From an uncultured Eubacteriales bacterium (GTDB lineage Bacteria > Bacillota > Clostridia > Christensenellales > Aristaeellaceae), in assembly GCA_902778055.1 (NCBI GenBank), contig CACYWL010000004.1, positions 86,137-150,136 on the forward strand: a stretch of DNA of 64,000 bases, in the 5' to 3' direction. The translations under genes were made by a program, and so were the position numbers. The notes under the pieces were generated by a model. That model had not been told where the DNA came from, ran no database searches, and saw only the letters and a list, made by a program, of their open reading frames with translations. Shown in pieces: positions 7,248 to 14,841 of this stretch. Every line of letters begins with the position of its first letter. Position 1 is the stretch's first letter.

Positions 7248-9644
7248 TCAGCCTCGGGAGCCGGGACGGAAGCCGCCCCGGGTGGCATGGCAGTGATCGA
7301 AGATGGTGTAGGGCCAGTTCCAGGGCAGCCGGTGTCCGCAGTTTTTGCATTTCCGGCCGGGCAGCTTCTGGGTGGACAGCACATGGATAATGCCGGAGGA
7401 AATCAGATCCTTTCGCTGCTGAATGGTCTGCAGCAGGGAATCCGAATCCTCCAGAAAGCGCCTCGCATAGTTGTAGCAGAGATCGCAGAGCCGGTAGTCC
7501 GCCTCCAGACGATCCAGCCGGGCGACCGTGCAGCTTTCCGGATCGATCAAATCCGGCAGCACGCTCATGACGTCATAGTGCCGGCGGGTGGATTCCGCGT
7601 GATACATGCTTTTCCACTCGGCCAGCAGGAAGGGGTCCTCCTCGTCAAAGGGAATACAGAGAAACTCATACAGGAGGCGCTTGTCGGTGCCGCGGGTCTC
7701 CAGCCGGGAGGCCAGGCTCATCATCCGCACGGTGGAGGCCTTGGAAAAATAATCCCGGTCCTTCATGCTGATCCACTGGTTCAGCGTCTCCGTCAGGCTC
7801 AGCGGCAGCCCCAGCAGGGACTCCGGAAAGCGGATGACCGCCGTGGTCAGCGGCAGCGCGGGGCGGCTCAGGGCCGCGGCGATGAAGGGACGGAAGCCCA
7901 GGGCGTTGACATAGCCGATGTCATACTGCCCGTATCTTCCGGCGCGGCCGGCAATCTGACGGATTTCGGAATCCGTCAGCTGGCGGGTGATATCCCCGTC
8001 ATATTTTTCACTCTCCATAAAAACCACCCGGGCGATGGGCAGATTCATGCCCATGGCGATGGCGTCCGTGGAAACGACAATCTCCGTTTCCCCGGTACGG
8101 AAGCGCTCCGCCTGGTTCCGGCGCACATCCGGAGGCAGCGCGCCGTAGATCAGGGATACGCTGAAGCCCTGCTGCTTCAGCTCTGCGGCCAGGGCGTGCA
8201 CCCGGGCTTTGGAAAAGACAATCAGGGCGTCTCCCCGGCGCACGCCGGAAGGAAAATGAAAGCCGCTTTCCTCGACGACCAGCGGAGCCATCCGCTCATG
8301 ACGGACGACGGTCATTTCATCGCCGCAATCAAGAATCATCGCCGTCAGCAGACGCTCCGCGTCCGGAGAGGCGCAGAGGTGGATTTCCTCCGCGCAAAGC
8401 CCGAGCACGGCCGCGCTCCATGCGCCGCCCCGGTCCCGGTCGGAGATCATCTGGCACTCATCAATGACCGCAATGTCGTACTCCGTCTCCAGATCCGCCA
8501 TTTCGATCGTCGAAGACTGAATCCGGCTGTTCGGAACGGAGATGCGCTCCTCCCCGGTCACCAGGGAGCAGGGAACATCCGCGACGTTCAGGGTCTCAAA
8601 CTGCTCAAAGGCCAGCAGGCGAAGGGGGCCGAGATAGATGCCGCGGCGCGCGGTCTGAAGGCGCTGGATGCTCTCCCAGGTTTTTCCCGAGTTGGTCGGG
8701 CCCAGGTGCAGGATAAAACGTCGGTGCATCCTCCGGGCCAGGGGATACAGATCCTTCATCTCCGCGGGAATGGCTTTGAGCAGCGCTTCCTTCAGGTTTT
8801 TCTTTTCGGCCTGCGTTCTTTCCCGCTGGCGCTGGATCGACTGAAGGGCCTGATTCTGCTTCAGATGTCTGCGAAGCCGTCCCTGGGGAAAGTGGGACCG
8901 CAGGGCGCGGAGCACGGCATCCCCGGATTCCCGCGCCTGATTTCGGACGGCGGACTCCACCGAGCCGCCTTCCTCCAGGCGGAGCGCACGGCAGCGGCCC
9001 AGCACGGGGTAGGCTTCCAGGATTTCCTTTTCAAGAAGAAGGGACAGGCTGCCTTCCGGCAGCGCCTCGTCCACAATCCTTTCCGGCAGCCCGGACCGGA
9101 AGACGGTTTTCAGAAGGCTTTCCACCACCGAACCGCGAAGCTCCTCCCGCCGGATCAGATGGGACAGATCCCCGGCGGAAAGATAGCGCATGATTTCCCG
9201 GTCCAGCCGGCCGGCGATACGGCCGGCGTTTTTCTGCAGGCTGGCGCGGGGTTTCCCTTCCTGCAGAATCCTCTGGGCCTGGAGGGCATCCCGAAGGGAG
9301 CACCGGACCCGGAGCACGGATTTGAGAAAATGAAGGTCGGCCTTCCGGCCGGCGGACAGCGATGCTTCAATCAGCGGCCGGAGACGGCGGTATTCCGCCT
9401 CGTAATCCGGCGGCAGCTCCCCCTGAGCAAGGGACTGATACAGCCGGTCCTTCTTCCGGGTCTGATTCAGGGCGTTCTGAAAGGCCTTGCTCCGCAGGTA
9501 TTCCGCCTTCTCCCCGGGCTGCATGCTGCGGGTGATGATCTCCGCCTTCTTCAGCGTGCGCTGATAGATCTGCCCCTCCAGCTCCTTCAGCATGCCCCGC
9601 AGATAGGCCTCCCGGCACCGCTGCTCCGTATCCCGCGTATCCAA
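7248..9644 (-). CDS. SUV3-like DExH RNA helicase
   Basis: This 798-residue superfamily 2 helicase has an N-terminal helical region of about 300 residues, Walker A GPTNSGKT (315-322), motif II DECQ (395-398) and motif VI RQIAGRAGR. The GPTNSGKT and DECQ forms are those of SUV3, the mitochondrial degradosome helicase. The C-terminus carries a SUV3-like tail and ends with a possible zinc site (CKNCGHRL...DHCH). It probably unwinds RNA during decay, but no partner nuclease gene is nearby. The start is set at TTG 9644: the promoter at 9678-9706 puts the transcript start near 9671, which rules out longer forms, and an AAAGGA site precedes it. Confidence 0.85.
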   Translation of the reverse strand: MDTRDTEQRCREAYLRGMLKELEGQIYQRTLKKAEIITRSMQPGEKAEYLRSKAFQNALNQTRKKDRLYQSLAQGELPPDYEAEYRRLRPLIEASLSAGRKADLHFLKSVLRVRCSLRDALQAQRILQEGKPRASLQKNAGRIAGRLDREIMRYLSAGDLSHLIRREELRGSVVESLLKTVFRSGLPERIVDEALPEGSLSLLLEKEILEAYPVLGRCRALRLEEGGSVESAVRNQARESGDAVLRALRSHFPQGRLRRHLKQNQALQSIQRQRERTQAEKKNLKEALLKAIPAEMKDLYPLARRMHRRFILHLGPTNSGKTWESIQRLQTARRGIYLGPLRLLAFEQFETLNVADVPCSLVTGEERISVPNSRIQSSTIEMADLETEYDIAVIDECQMISDRDRGGAWSAAVLGLCAEEIHLCASPDAERLLTAMILDCGDEMTVVRHERMAPLVVEESGFHFPSGVRRGDALIVFSKARVHALAAELKQQGFSVSLIYGALPPDVRRNQAERFRTGETEIVVSTDAIAMGMNLPIARVVFMESEKYDGDITRQLTDSEIRQIAGRAGRYGQYDIGYVNALGFRPFIAAALSRPALPLTTAVIRFPESLLGLPLSLTETLNQWISMKDRDYFSKASTVRMMSLASRLETRGTDKRLLYEFLCIPFDEEDPFLLAEWKSMYHAESTRRHYDVMSVLPDLIDPESCTVARLDRLEADYRLCDLCYNYARRFLEDSDSLLQTIQQRKDLISSGIIHVLSTQKLPGRKCKNCGHRLPWNWPYTIFDHCHATRGGFRPGSRG

Positions 9645-9677
9645 AGTCCCGCGCCGTCCTTTCTGTCTGATGCGGAC

Positions 9678-9706
9678 AGTATACCAGACCCGGGGGAGGA
9701 ATACAA
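9678..9706 (-). promoter_or_regulatory. sigma-A promoter of the SUV3-like helicase
   Basis: Read on the minus strand: -35 TTGTAT (9706-9701), 17 bp spacer, -10 TATACT (9683-9678). Confidence 0.7.
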
Positions 9707-9713
9707 ACCGCAC

Positions 9714-9742
9714 TTGCCAATGGGTGGGGAAGGGAGTAAAAT
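9714..9742 (+). promoter_or_regulatory. sigma-A promoter of the acidic-protein/ABC operon
   Basis: A -35 TTGCCA (9714-9719), 17 bp spacer and -10 TAAAAT (9737-9742). Its -35 element lies only a few bases from that of the divergent helicase promoter, so the two may interfere. Confidence 0.65.
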
Positions 9743-9791
9743 GATCCGAGCGGAAGGAATCCGCCGAATAAGCCGAAGGAGCGTGAGTGAA

Positions 9792-10376
9792 ATGAAGTTT
9801 TTAGCGTGGCTGATGAGCCTGTTTTTTGCGTTCAATCTCGGGGCGGAAAGCACGAAGGCGCCGAGCGCTTCGGATGATGAGCTGAAAAGCCGGGTGCAGG
9901 AGCATCTCGACGTGATCGTTGATGAAAGCGCCGCCATTATGGATGAGGTGACGGAAAGCATCCGGCAGGATGAACGCGTGCAGCACGCGGAGGAGGTTCT
10001 CCAGGACGCCCGGGAGATTGTTGAGGAGACCAGGGACGAGCTGGAACAGGTTGGGGAGAATACCAGAAACCGCGTAAAGGAGAAATTCGGCACGGGAGAG
10101 CCCGCGGCGGAGGTGCCTGCCGAGGAGACGGAGGGCAGCGAAACAGTCCCCGCGGCTGCGGAAACCGATGAGAAAGCGCCTGCCGCGGAGGAGAGCGAAG
10201 CGGTGCCCGCGGCTGAGGAAGCCGAAGGGGAAAAGGCTTCCGAGGAGAAGAAACCCGAGGAGAAGACCGGAGAAGCTGCGCCGGAGCAGAATGCGAACCA
10301 GGAGGAAAAAAACGGGGTTGATGTCACCGTTCCCCCGATGGAAACTCCGGCCCCCGGTGAACCAGTAAACGGCTGA
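9792..10376 (+). CDS. secreted acidic coiled-coil protein of unknown function
   Basis: The 194-residue product has a signal peptide (MKFLAWLMSLFFAFNLGAES), a helical segment rich in Glu, Arg and Val (about 28-108) that should form a coiled coil, and a long low-complexity Glu/Ala/Pro tail with repeated PAAEE-like units. It resembles no enzyme family known to me. It shares a promoter with the following MacB-like ABC protein, 17 bases downstream, so it may be an extracytoplasmic partner of that protein. An open frame runs far upstream of 9792 but crosses the helicase gene antisense and is not coding there. Confidence 0.7.
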   Translation: MKFLAWLMSLFFAFNLGAESTKAPSASDDELKSRVQEHLDVIVDESAAIMDEVTESIRQDERVQHAEEVLQDAREIVEETRDELEQVGENTRNRVKEKFGTGEPAAEVPAEETEGSETVPAAAETDEKAPAAEESEAVPAAEEAEGEKASEEKKPEEKTGEAAPEQNANQEEKNGVDVTVPPMETPAPGEPVNG

Positions 10377-10393
10377 AAGGCCCAGGAGAAGTC

Positions 10394-13180
10394 ATGCTGA
10401 CGATTCAGAATCTGCGGAAGGAATACAGAACGGGAAGCCTCGTCCAGAAAGCGCTGGACGGGGTCTCTCTGTCTTTCCGCGAAAATGAGTTCGTCGCGAT
10501 TCTGGGGCCCTCCGGATCCGGGAAAACCACGCTGCTGAACATGATCGGCGGGCTGGACCGGTATGACAGCGGGGACCTGCTGATCCGGGGCATTTCGACC
10601 AGGGAATACAGCGACCGGGACTGGGACACCTACCGGAACCATACGGTCGGCTTCATTTTTCAGAGCTATAACCTGATTCCGCATCAGACCCTGCTGGCCA
10701 ATGTGGAGCTGGCACTGACCCTGAACGGCGTCGGCCGGGCGGAACGGCGGGAGCGGGCCCTGGAGGCGCTGGAAAAGGTCGGCCTGAAGGAACAGGCCCA
10801 GAAAAAGCCTGCCCAGCTTTCCGGGGGTCAGATGCAGCGGGTGGCTATCGCCCGGGCGCTGGTGAACCGCCCTGCGATCCTGCTGGCGGACGAACCGACG
10901 GGCGCCCTGGATTCGGACACGGGGGAGCAGGTGATGGAGCTGCTGAAGGAAGTAGCGAAGGATCACCTGGTGGTCATGGTGACGCACAACCCGAAGCTCG
11001 CGAAAAAATACGCCACCCGGATCGTGAAGCTGAAGGACGGCCGGATCACGAAGGACTCCAATCCCTGCACGGATGCGGAGGAAACCGGGGAAAAGCAGCG
11101 GCTCCGGAAGCCCTCCATGTCCTGGGGGACGTCCCTGAGCCTTTCCCTGGCCAATCTCTGGTCAAAGAAAGCCAGGACGATTCTGGTGGCCTTCGCCGCG
11201 TCCATCGGGATCGTGGGCATTGCGCTGATCCTGTCGCTCTCCAACGGGGCCAGTTCGTACATTCACAGGATGGAGCAGGAAAGCCTGAGCCAGTATCCGC
11301 TGCAGATCATGAACTCCGCCTTTTCCATGGAGGATTCCCTGATGGCATTCGCCCAGCTGCGCCAGGACGCGGCGGAGGCGGGAGGCGACGGGACCATCCG
11401 GGAAACCCAGATGATGGGCGGGCTGATGGCTTCCGCCGCAACGAACGATCTCGCTTCCCTGAAAAGATGGCTGGACAGCGGCTACAGCGGAATGGAGGAC
11501 TATACCCGGGGCATTGCCTATTCCTACGGCGTGATGCCCCAGATCTATCTGGAAACGGAGAAAGGATACCGCCAGGTCAATCCGGATCAGACCCTGTCCA
11601 CCTTCGGCGTCCAGATGAATGAGCAGCTGGCCGGCATCATGGCCAACTACGGCGCAAGCGAGGTTTTCCGCGCCCTGCCGGAGAAGGAGGAGCTGTACCG
11701 GGACGAATACGAGCTGATGGCCGGCGCCTGGCCGCGGAAGGACACGGACTGCGTCGTGGTGCTGACCGGAAGCGGCAGCATCCCGGACATCATGCTGTAT
11801 ACCATGGGGCTGCGGGACGGAGACCGGCTGGACGAGATGATCGAGGGCGTGGTCGCGGGCAGCGAGGTGGATACCAGCCTGAAAGCGACCCGAAGCTACC
11901 GCCCGGAGGATTTTCTCGGCATTACCTTTACGCTGCTTCCGGCCTTTGAACGCTTCAGCATGGACGAAAAGCTCGGCGTATGGACGGACTGCCGGGAGAA
12001 CGAGACGGCCATGAAGGCGCTGCTGCGGGAAAAGGGGCAGGAGATGCGGATCACCGGCGTGGTGAAGCCGAAGACGGGAAACTCCTTCGGCATTCTGCAG
12101 CTGGGGATCGAGTATCCGGCGAGACTGATTCAGCGGCTGATGGAAGAGGCCGCGGAAAGCCCGGCAGTGCGGGCCCAGATGAGCGAACCCGAAAAGGATA
12201 TCCTGACCGGGACGGTCTTCGGCGAAACGGCGGATGCCGGCCTGGGATTCCTGATGGACATGATTGAGATTCATCCGAAACAGCTGGGAGAGGCGGTTTC
12301 CTTCCGCTGGCGCGATCTGGAAAAGATCGAAACGGAGGAGACCCGGATGACCGCGAAACGGCTGGTCAGCATTATCCGGGAGCTTCGGCGGACAGGGGAG
12401 TCCCCGACGCTTCAGGGAATGATCGAAGCCGCGATGCCGCTGCTGATGGATCTGGTTGAAATCGATGAGGAAAAAATCGGGGAGGCCATCTCCCTGGAGA
12501 TGGAGGAGAGCCGGCTGCAGGAGCTGTTCCTGTCCCGCGCCGAGGCCGCCACGGCCACCCTGAACGGAAATCTGCTGAAATTCGGGTACTCCGAGCCGGA
12601 GCGCCCGACCATGATTACCTTCTATCCCAATGACTTCGAAAGCAAGACGGAAGTGACCCGGATCCTGGACGCCTACAACGCGGTCATGAAGGAGGAGGGG
12701 CATCCGGAGAAAGTCATTGCGTATACGGATTATGTGGGCACGCTCATGTCCTCCGTGACGACGATCATTGACGTCATCACCTATGTCCTGATCGCGTTTG
12801 TGGCCGTTTCCCTCGTGGTATCCTCCATCATGATCGGCATCATTACCTACATCTCCGTGCTGGAGAGAAGAAAGGAAATCGGGATTCTCCGGGCCATGGG
12901 CGCCTCGAAGCGGAACGTCACCAGCGTGTTCAACGCGGAGACCTTTATCATCGGGCTGCTGGCGGGAGCCCTCGGAATCGGGCTGACGCTGCTGCTGCAG
13001 ATTCCGATCAATTATGTGATCCGCACCCTGGCGAATCAGGAAGGGATCCGTGCTTTCCTGCCGCCGGGAGCCGGGGGAATTCTGATCGCGCTCTGCGTGC
13101 TCCTGAACATGATCGGCGGATTTATTCCCGCCCGGAAAGCCGCGCGGCAGGATCCCGTGGAGGCGCTGAGAAGCGAATAG
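10394..13180 (+). CDS. MacB-like ABC protein, ATPase fused to FtsX permease
   Basis: The 928-residue protein has an ATPase domain (about 1-225; Walker A GPSGSGKT 38-45, LSGGQMQR, LLADEPTGALDSD) joined to an FtsX-type permease. One helix near residue 260-285 is followed by a large extracytoplasmic region (about 290-770), then three helices, with the typical ERRKEIGILRAMGAS between the first two. Such mechanotransmission proteins work at the envelope in lipoprotein handling, peptide export or antibiotic resistance rather than simple import. The long external domain suggests interaction with surface proteins; the acidic secreted protein upstream is a candidate partner. An AGGAG site precedes the ATG. 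Confidence 0.92.
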   Translation: MLTIQNLRKEYRTGSLVQKALDGVSLSFRENEFVAILGPSGSGKTTLLNMIGGLDRYDSGDLLIRGISTREYSDRDWDTYRNHTVGFIFQSYNLIPHQTLLANVELALTLNGVGRAERRERALEALEKVGLKEQAQKKPAQLSGGQMQRVAIARALVNRPAILLADEPTGALDSDTGEQVMELLKEVAKDHLVVMVTHNPKLAKKYATRIVKLKDGRITKDSNPCTDAEETGEKQRLRKPSMSWGTSLSLSLANLWSKKARTILVAFAASIGIVGIALILSLSNGASSYIHRMEQESLSQYPLQIMNSAFSMEDSLMAFAQLRQDAAEAGGDGTIRETQMMGGLMASAATNDLASLKRWLDSGYSGMEDYTRGIAYSYGVMPQIYLETEKGYRQVNPDQTLSTFGVQMNEQLAGIMANYGASEVFRALPEKEELYRDEYELMAGAWPRKDTDCVVVLTGSGSIPDIMLYTMGLRDGDRLDEMIEGVVAGSEVDTSLKATRSYRPEDFLGITFTLLPAFERFSMDEKLGVWTDCRENETAMKALLREKGQEMRITGVVKPKTGNSFGILQLGIEYPARLIQRLMEEAAESPAVRAQMSEPEKDILTGTVFGETADAGLGFLMDMIEIHPKQLGEAVSFRWRDLEKIETEETRMTAKRLVSIIRELRRTGESPTLQGMIEAAMPLLMDLVEIDEEKIGEAISLEMEESRLQELFLSRAEAATATLNGNLLKFGYSEPERPTMITFYPNDFESKTEVTRILDAYNAVMKEEGHPEKVIAYTDYVGTLMSSVTTIIDVITYVLIAFVAVSLVVSSIMIGIITYISVLERRKEIGILRAMGASKRNVTSVFNAETFIIGLLAGALGIGLTLLLQIPINYVIRTLANQEGIRAFLPPGAGGILIALCVLLNMIGGFIPARKAARQDPVEALRSE

Positions 13181-13219
13181 GGAAAACAGGGGAAAAGCAG
13201 AGGTTTTGCTTCCGCCGGG

Positions 13220-13248
13220 TTGCAAAGCGGGCGAAGGCGTTTTATAAT
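13220..13248 (+). promoter_or_regulatory. sigma-A promoter of the folT leader
   Basis: A -35 TTGCAA (13220-13225) and a perfect -10 TATAAT (13243-13248) are 17 bp apart, just before the riboswitch. Confidence 0.8.
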
Positions 13249-13255
13249 GTGCGGG

Positions 13256-13349
13256 TCAGAGTAGGGCCTGCTTCGTTAAGTGCCTCCGGAACGGGGAGTT
13301 GAACGGGGGACGAAGGCGAACGCCGCGGTTGCAGGCCCGCACCCGCTGA
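13256..13349 (+). ncRNA. tetrahydrofolate (THF) riboswitch
   Basis: The leader contains the conserved blocks of the THF (folT) riboswitch in order: TCAGAGTAG (13256-13264), CGTTAAGTG (13274-13282), CGAAGGCG (13311-13318), CCGCGGTTGCAG and CACCCGCTGA. P1 is TCAG with CTGA (13346-13349). P2 is a perfect 8 bp helix, GGGCCTGC (13264-13271) with GCAGGCCC (13331-13338). The class binds reduced folates and usually turns expression off. The gene it precedes is a FolT-type transporter, the best known target. Confidence 0.93.
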
Positions 13350-13370
13350 TTCCACATAATGAGGAAATTG

Positions 13371-13412
13371 AAACCTCCTTATGCAGCAAGTGTTTGCTCT
13401 GAAAGGAGGTTT
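13371..13412 (+). terminator. riboswitch-controlled terminator that also contains the folT SD
   Basis: AAACCTCCTT (13371-13380) pairs perfectly with AAGGAGGTTT (13403-13412), with an inner AGCAA/TTGCT stem and a T run to 13416. The 3' arm contains the AAGGAGG ribosome binding site of folT, so the same hairpin could stop transcription and hide the start site. A short GAGG/CCTC pairing (13361-13377) could act as the alternative structure. Confidence 0.8.
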
Positions 13413-13417
13413 TTTTC

Positions 13418-14473
13418 ATGTCAGGAAAAGGTTCCGCAAGGCTTTACGATCATCCCTTCAGCAGGGCTTACTGGCAGGATGCCGCTGCGGAGATGAAGAA
13501 TACCCGGATGCTGATTTTTGCCGCCCTGATGATCGCACTCAGAGTGGCGATGAAGGCGATAAGGATCCCTGTAGGGCCTTATCTGGACATTAACACCGCC
13601 TTCCTGGTCAATGCGCTGGGAGCGATGACCTACGGTCCCGTGGTGGCCATTCTGGCGGCAGCCATCTCCGATACGCTGGGGTGCCTGCTGGTGCCAAGCG
13701 GTCCTTATTTCTTCCCGTTTATCTTCATCGAAATTGCCGGAAGCCTGATCTTTGCCCTGTTCCTGTACCGGGCAAAAATCACGGTGCTTCGGGTGCTGCT
13801 GGCCAGGTTTTCCATCAATTTCTTCGTCAATCTGGTGCTGCAGACCCCGGTGATGATGCTATATTATCAGATGGTTCTGGGGAAGAGCTATGCGATCTTT
13901 GACCTGCCCCGGATCATCAAGAACATGGCGCTGTTCCCCTTTGAAGCCCTGGTTCTGGTGATTTTCCTTCGCGCCGCCATGCCGCCCCTGTCCCGGATGG
14001 GGGTGATGCGGAGCCGGGAGGACGGGCTGGTTTTCAGCCGGAAGGGCTGGATCCAGCTGGCAGCTCTGAGCCTGCTGGGCATTGGCGTCTTTGTCGGAGG
14101 AAGCTATTATCTGCACGATCAGGTTTCTCTCTCCGCCAGCTACTCGGCCGAGGAACGGAAGGAAGCAAACCTCAGCTGCAGGGAGATGGTGCTTGCGAAG
14201 GATCCGGAGCTGCAGGGCCGGGAAGACATCGTTGCCGTGGTCGAAGCCGCCTATCATCCCTTCCTGGGGAAGGAGGACCGGTGGACGGTGGCGGTCTATG
14301 AGATTGTCCCGGATACGGGAACCGGGGATGCCGAAGCGAAGGTCAAAACCTATGAGGACTTTGCCGGACTGTCCAAATCCAAGGCGGCCGAAAATCCCGG
14401 ACTTCACTTTTTATACCGGGTGCGGATGGTGTCGGATCCCGCGGGACAGGTGGTATCCTGGGAAAAGGAATAA
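13418..14473 (+). CDS. folT: folate ECF transporter S component with extra C-terminal domain
   Basis: Residues about 28-195 form the six-helix S component of an energy-coupling factor transporter, with features of the FolT group (AALMIALRVAMK, VGPYLDINTAFLVNALGAM). S components capture the vitamin and share the common EcfAA'T module, which is not in this window. The THF riboswitch upstream supports folate as substrate. FolT proteins are usually about 170-190 residues. This one has 351: a seventh helix (about 208-228) and a hydrophilic region of about 120 residues, probably outside the cell, follow. That part is not recognised. Confidence 0.9.
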   Translation: MSGKGSARLYDHPFSRAYWQDAAAEMKNTRMLIFAALMIALRVAMKAIRIPVGPYLDINTAFLVNALGAMTYGPVVAILAAAISDTLGCLLVPSGPYFFPFIFIEIAGSLIFALFLYRAKITVLRVLLARFSINFFVNLVLQTPVMMLYYQMVLGKSYAIFDLPRIIKNMALFPFEALVLVIFLRAAMPPLSRMGVMRSREDGLVFSRKGWIQLAALSLLGIGVFVGGSYYLHDQVSLSASYSAEERKEANLSCREMVLAKDPELQGREDIVAVVEAAYHPFLGKEDRWTVAVYEIVPDTGTGDAEAKVKTYEDFAGLSKSKAAENPGLHFLYRVRMVSDPAGQVVSWEKE

Positions 14474-14579
14474 AAGGCCTGTATCTGCTTAAAATGTGGG
14501 AGACAGAAAAGCTATTTTGACAGAATACAGATACAAAGTGGAATAAAAGTGGGAAAATCAACAGATTTTGAAAAAACAC

Positions 14580-14608
14580 TTTACAAACTGAACGGGTTGT
14601 GGTAAATT
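14580..14608 (+). promoter_or_regulatory. promoter of tRNA-Ala
   Basis: A -35 TTTACA (14580-14585), 17 bp spacer and -10 TAAATT (14603-14608). Confidence 0.6.
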
Positions 14609-14621
14609 ACTGCCTGTTCGC

Positions 14622-14694
14622 GGGGCATTAGCGCAGCTGGTAGCGCACCACACTGGCAGTGTGGGGGTCAGCGGTTCGAATCCGCTATGCTCCA
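14622..14694 (+). tRNA. tRNA-Ala(GGC)
   Basis: Acceptor arms GGGGCAT and ATGCTCC pair with a G3-U70 wobble, the identity element of alanine tRNA. Anticodon stem CCACA/TGTGG encloses CTGGCAG, giving anticodon GGC for GCC codons. The discriminator is A; CCA is not encoded. Confidence 0.96.
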
Positions 14695-14699
14695 CGGAG

Positions 14700-14735
14700 C
14701 TCCGAAGCTGAGATACGGCTTCGGAGTTTTCTTTT
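14700..14735 (+). terminator. terminator after tRNA-Ala
   Basis: CTCCGAAGC (14700-14708) pairs with GCTTCGGAG (14718-14726), followed by a T-rich tract. Confidence 0.85.
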
Positions 14736-14759
14736 TACCTCTGAATCATGGACAGGATG

Positions 14760-14788
14760 TTGACGATTTGACGCCGCCCGGATATACT
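14760..14788 (+). promoter_or_regulatory. sigma-A promoter of recQ
   Basis: A -35 TTGACG (14760-14765), 17 bp spacer and -10 TATACT (14783-14788). The expected transcript start is near 14795. Confidence 0.75.
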
Positions 14789-14841
14789 GCAGAATAGGGC
14801 TGCATGGATATCAAATCGACTCTGGCGGTTGGTGAAACAGG

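Noticed and set aside
7287..10376. Open frame of over 1000 codons on the plus strand
   Set aside because: Up to 9791 it is antisense to the SUV3-like helicase, with a composition of long runs without domains. Only the last 195 codons from the ATG at 9792 are supported by signal peptide, start site and promoter.
14479..14535. GTATCTG/CAGATAC inverted repeat after folT as a terminator
   Set aside because: The loop is about 40 bases and A/T-rich without a clear T run after the stem. It is a weak structure at most.
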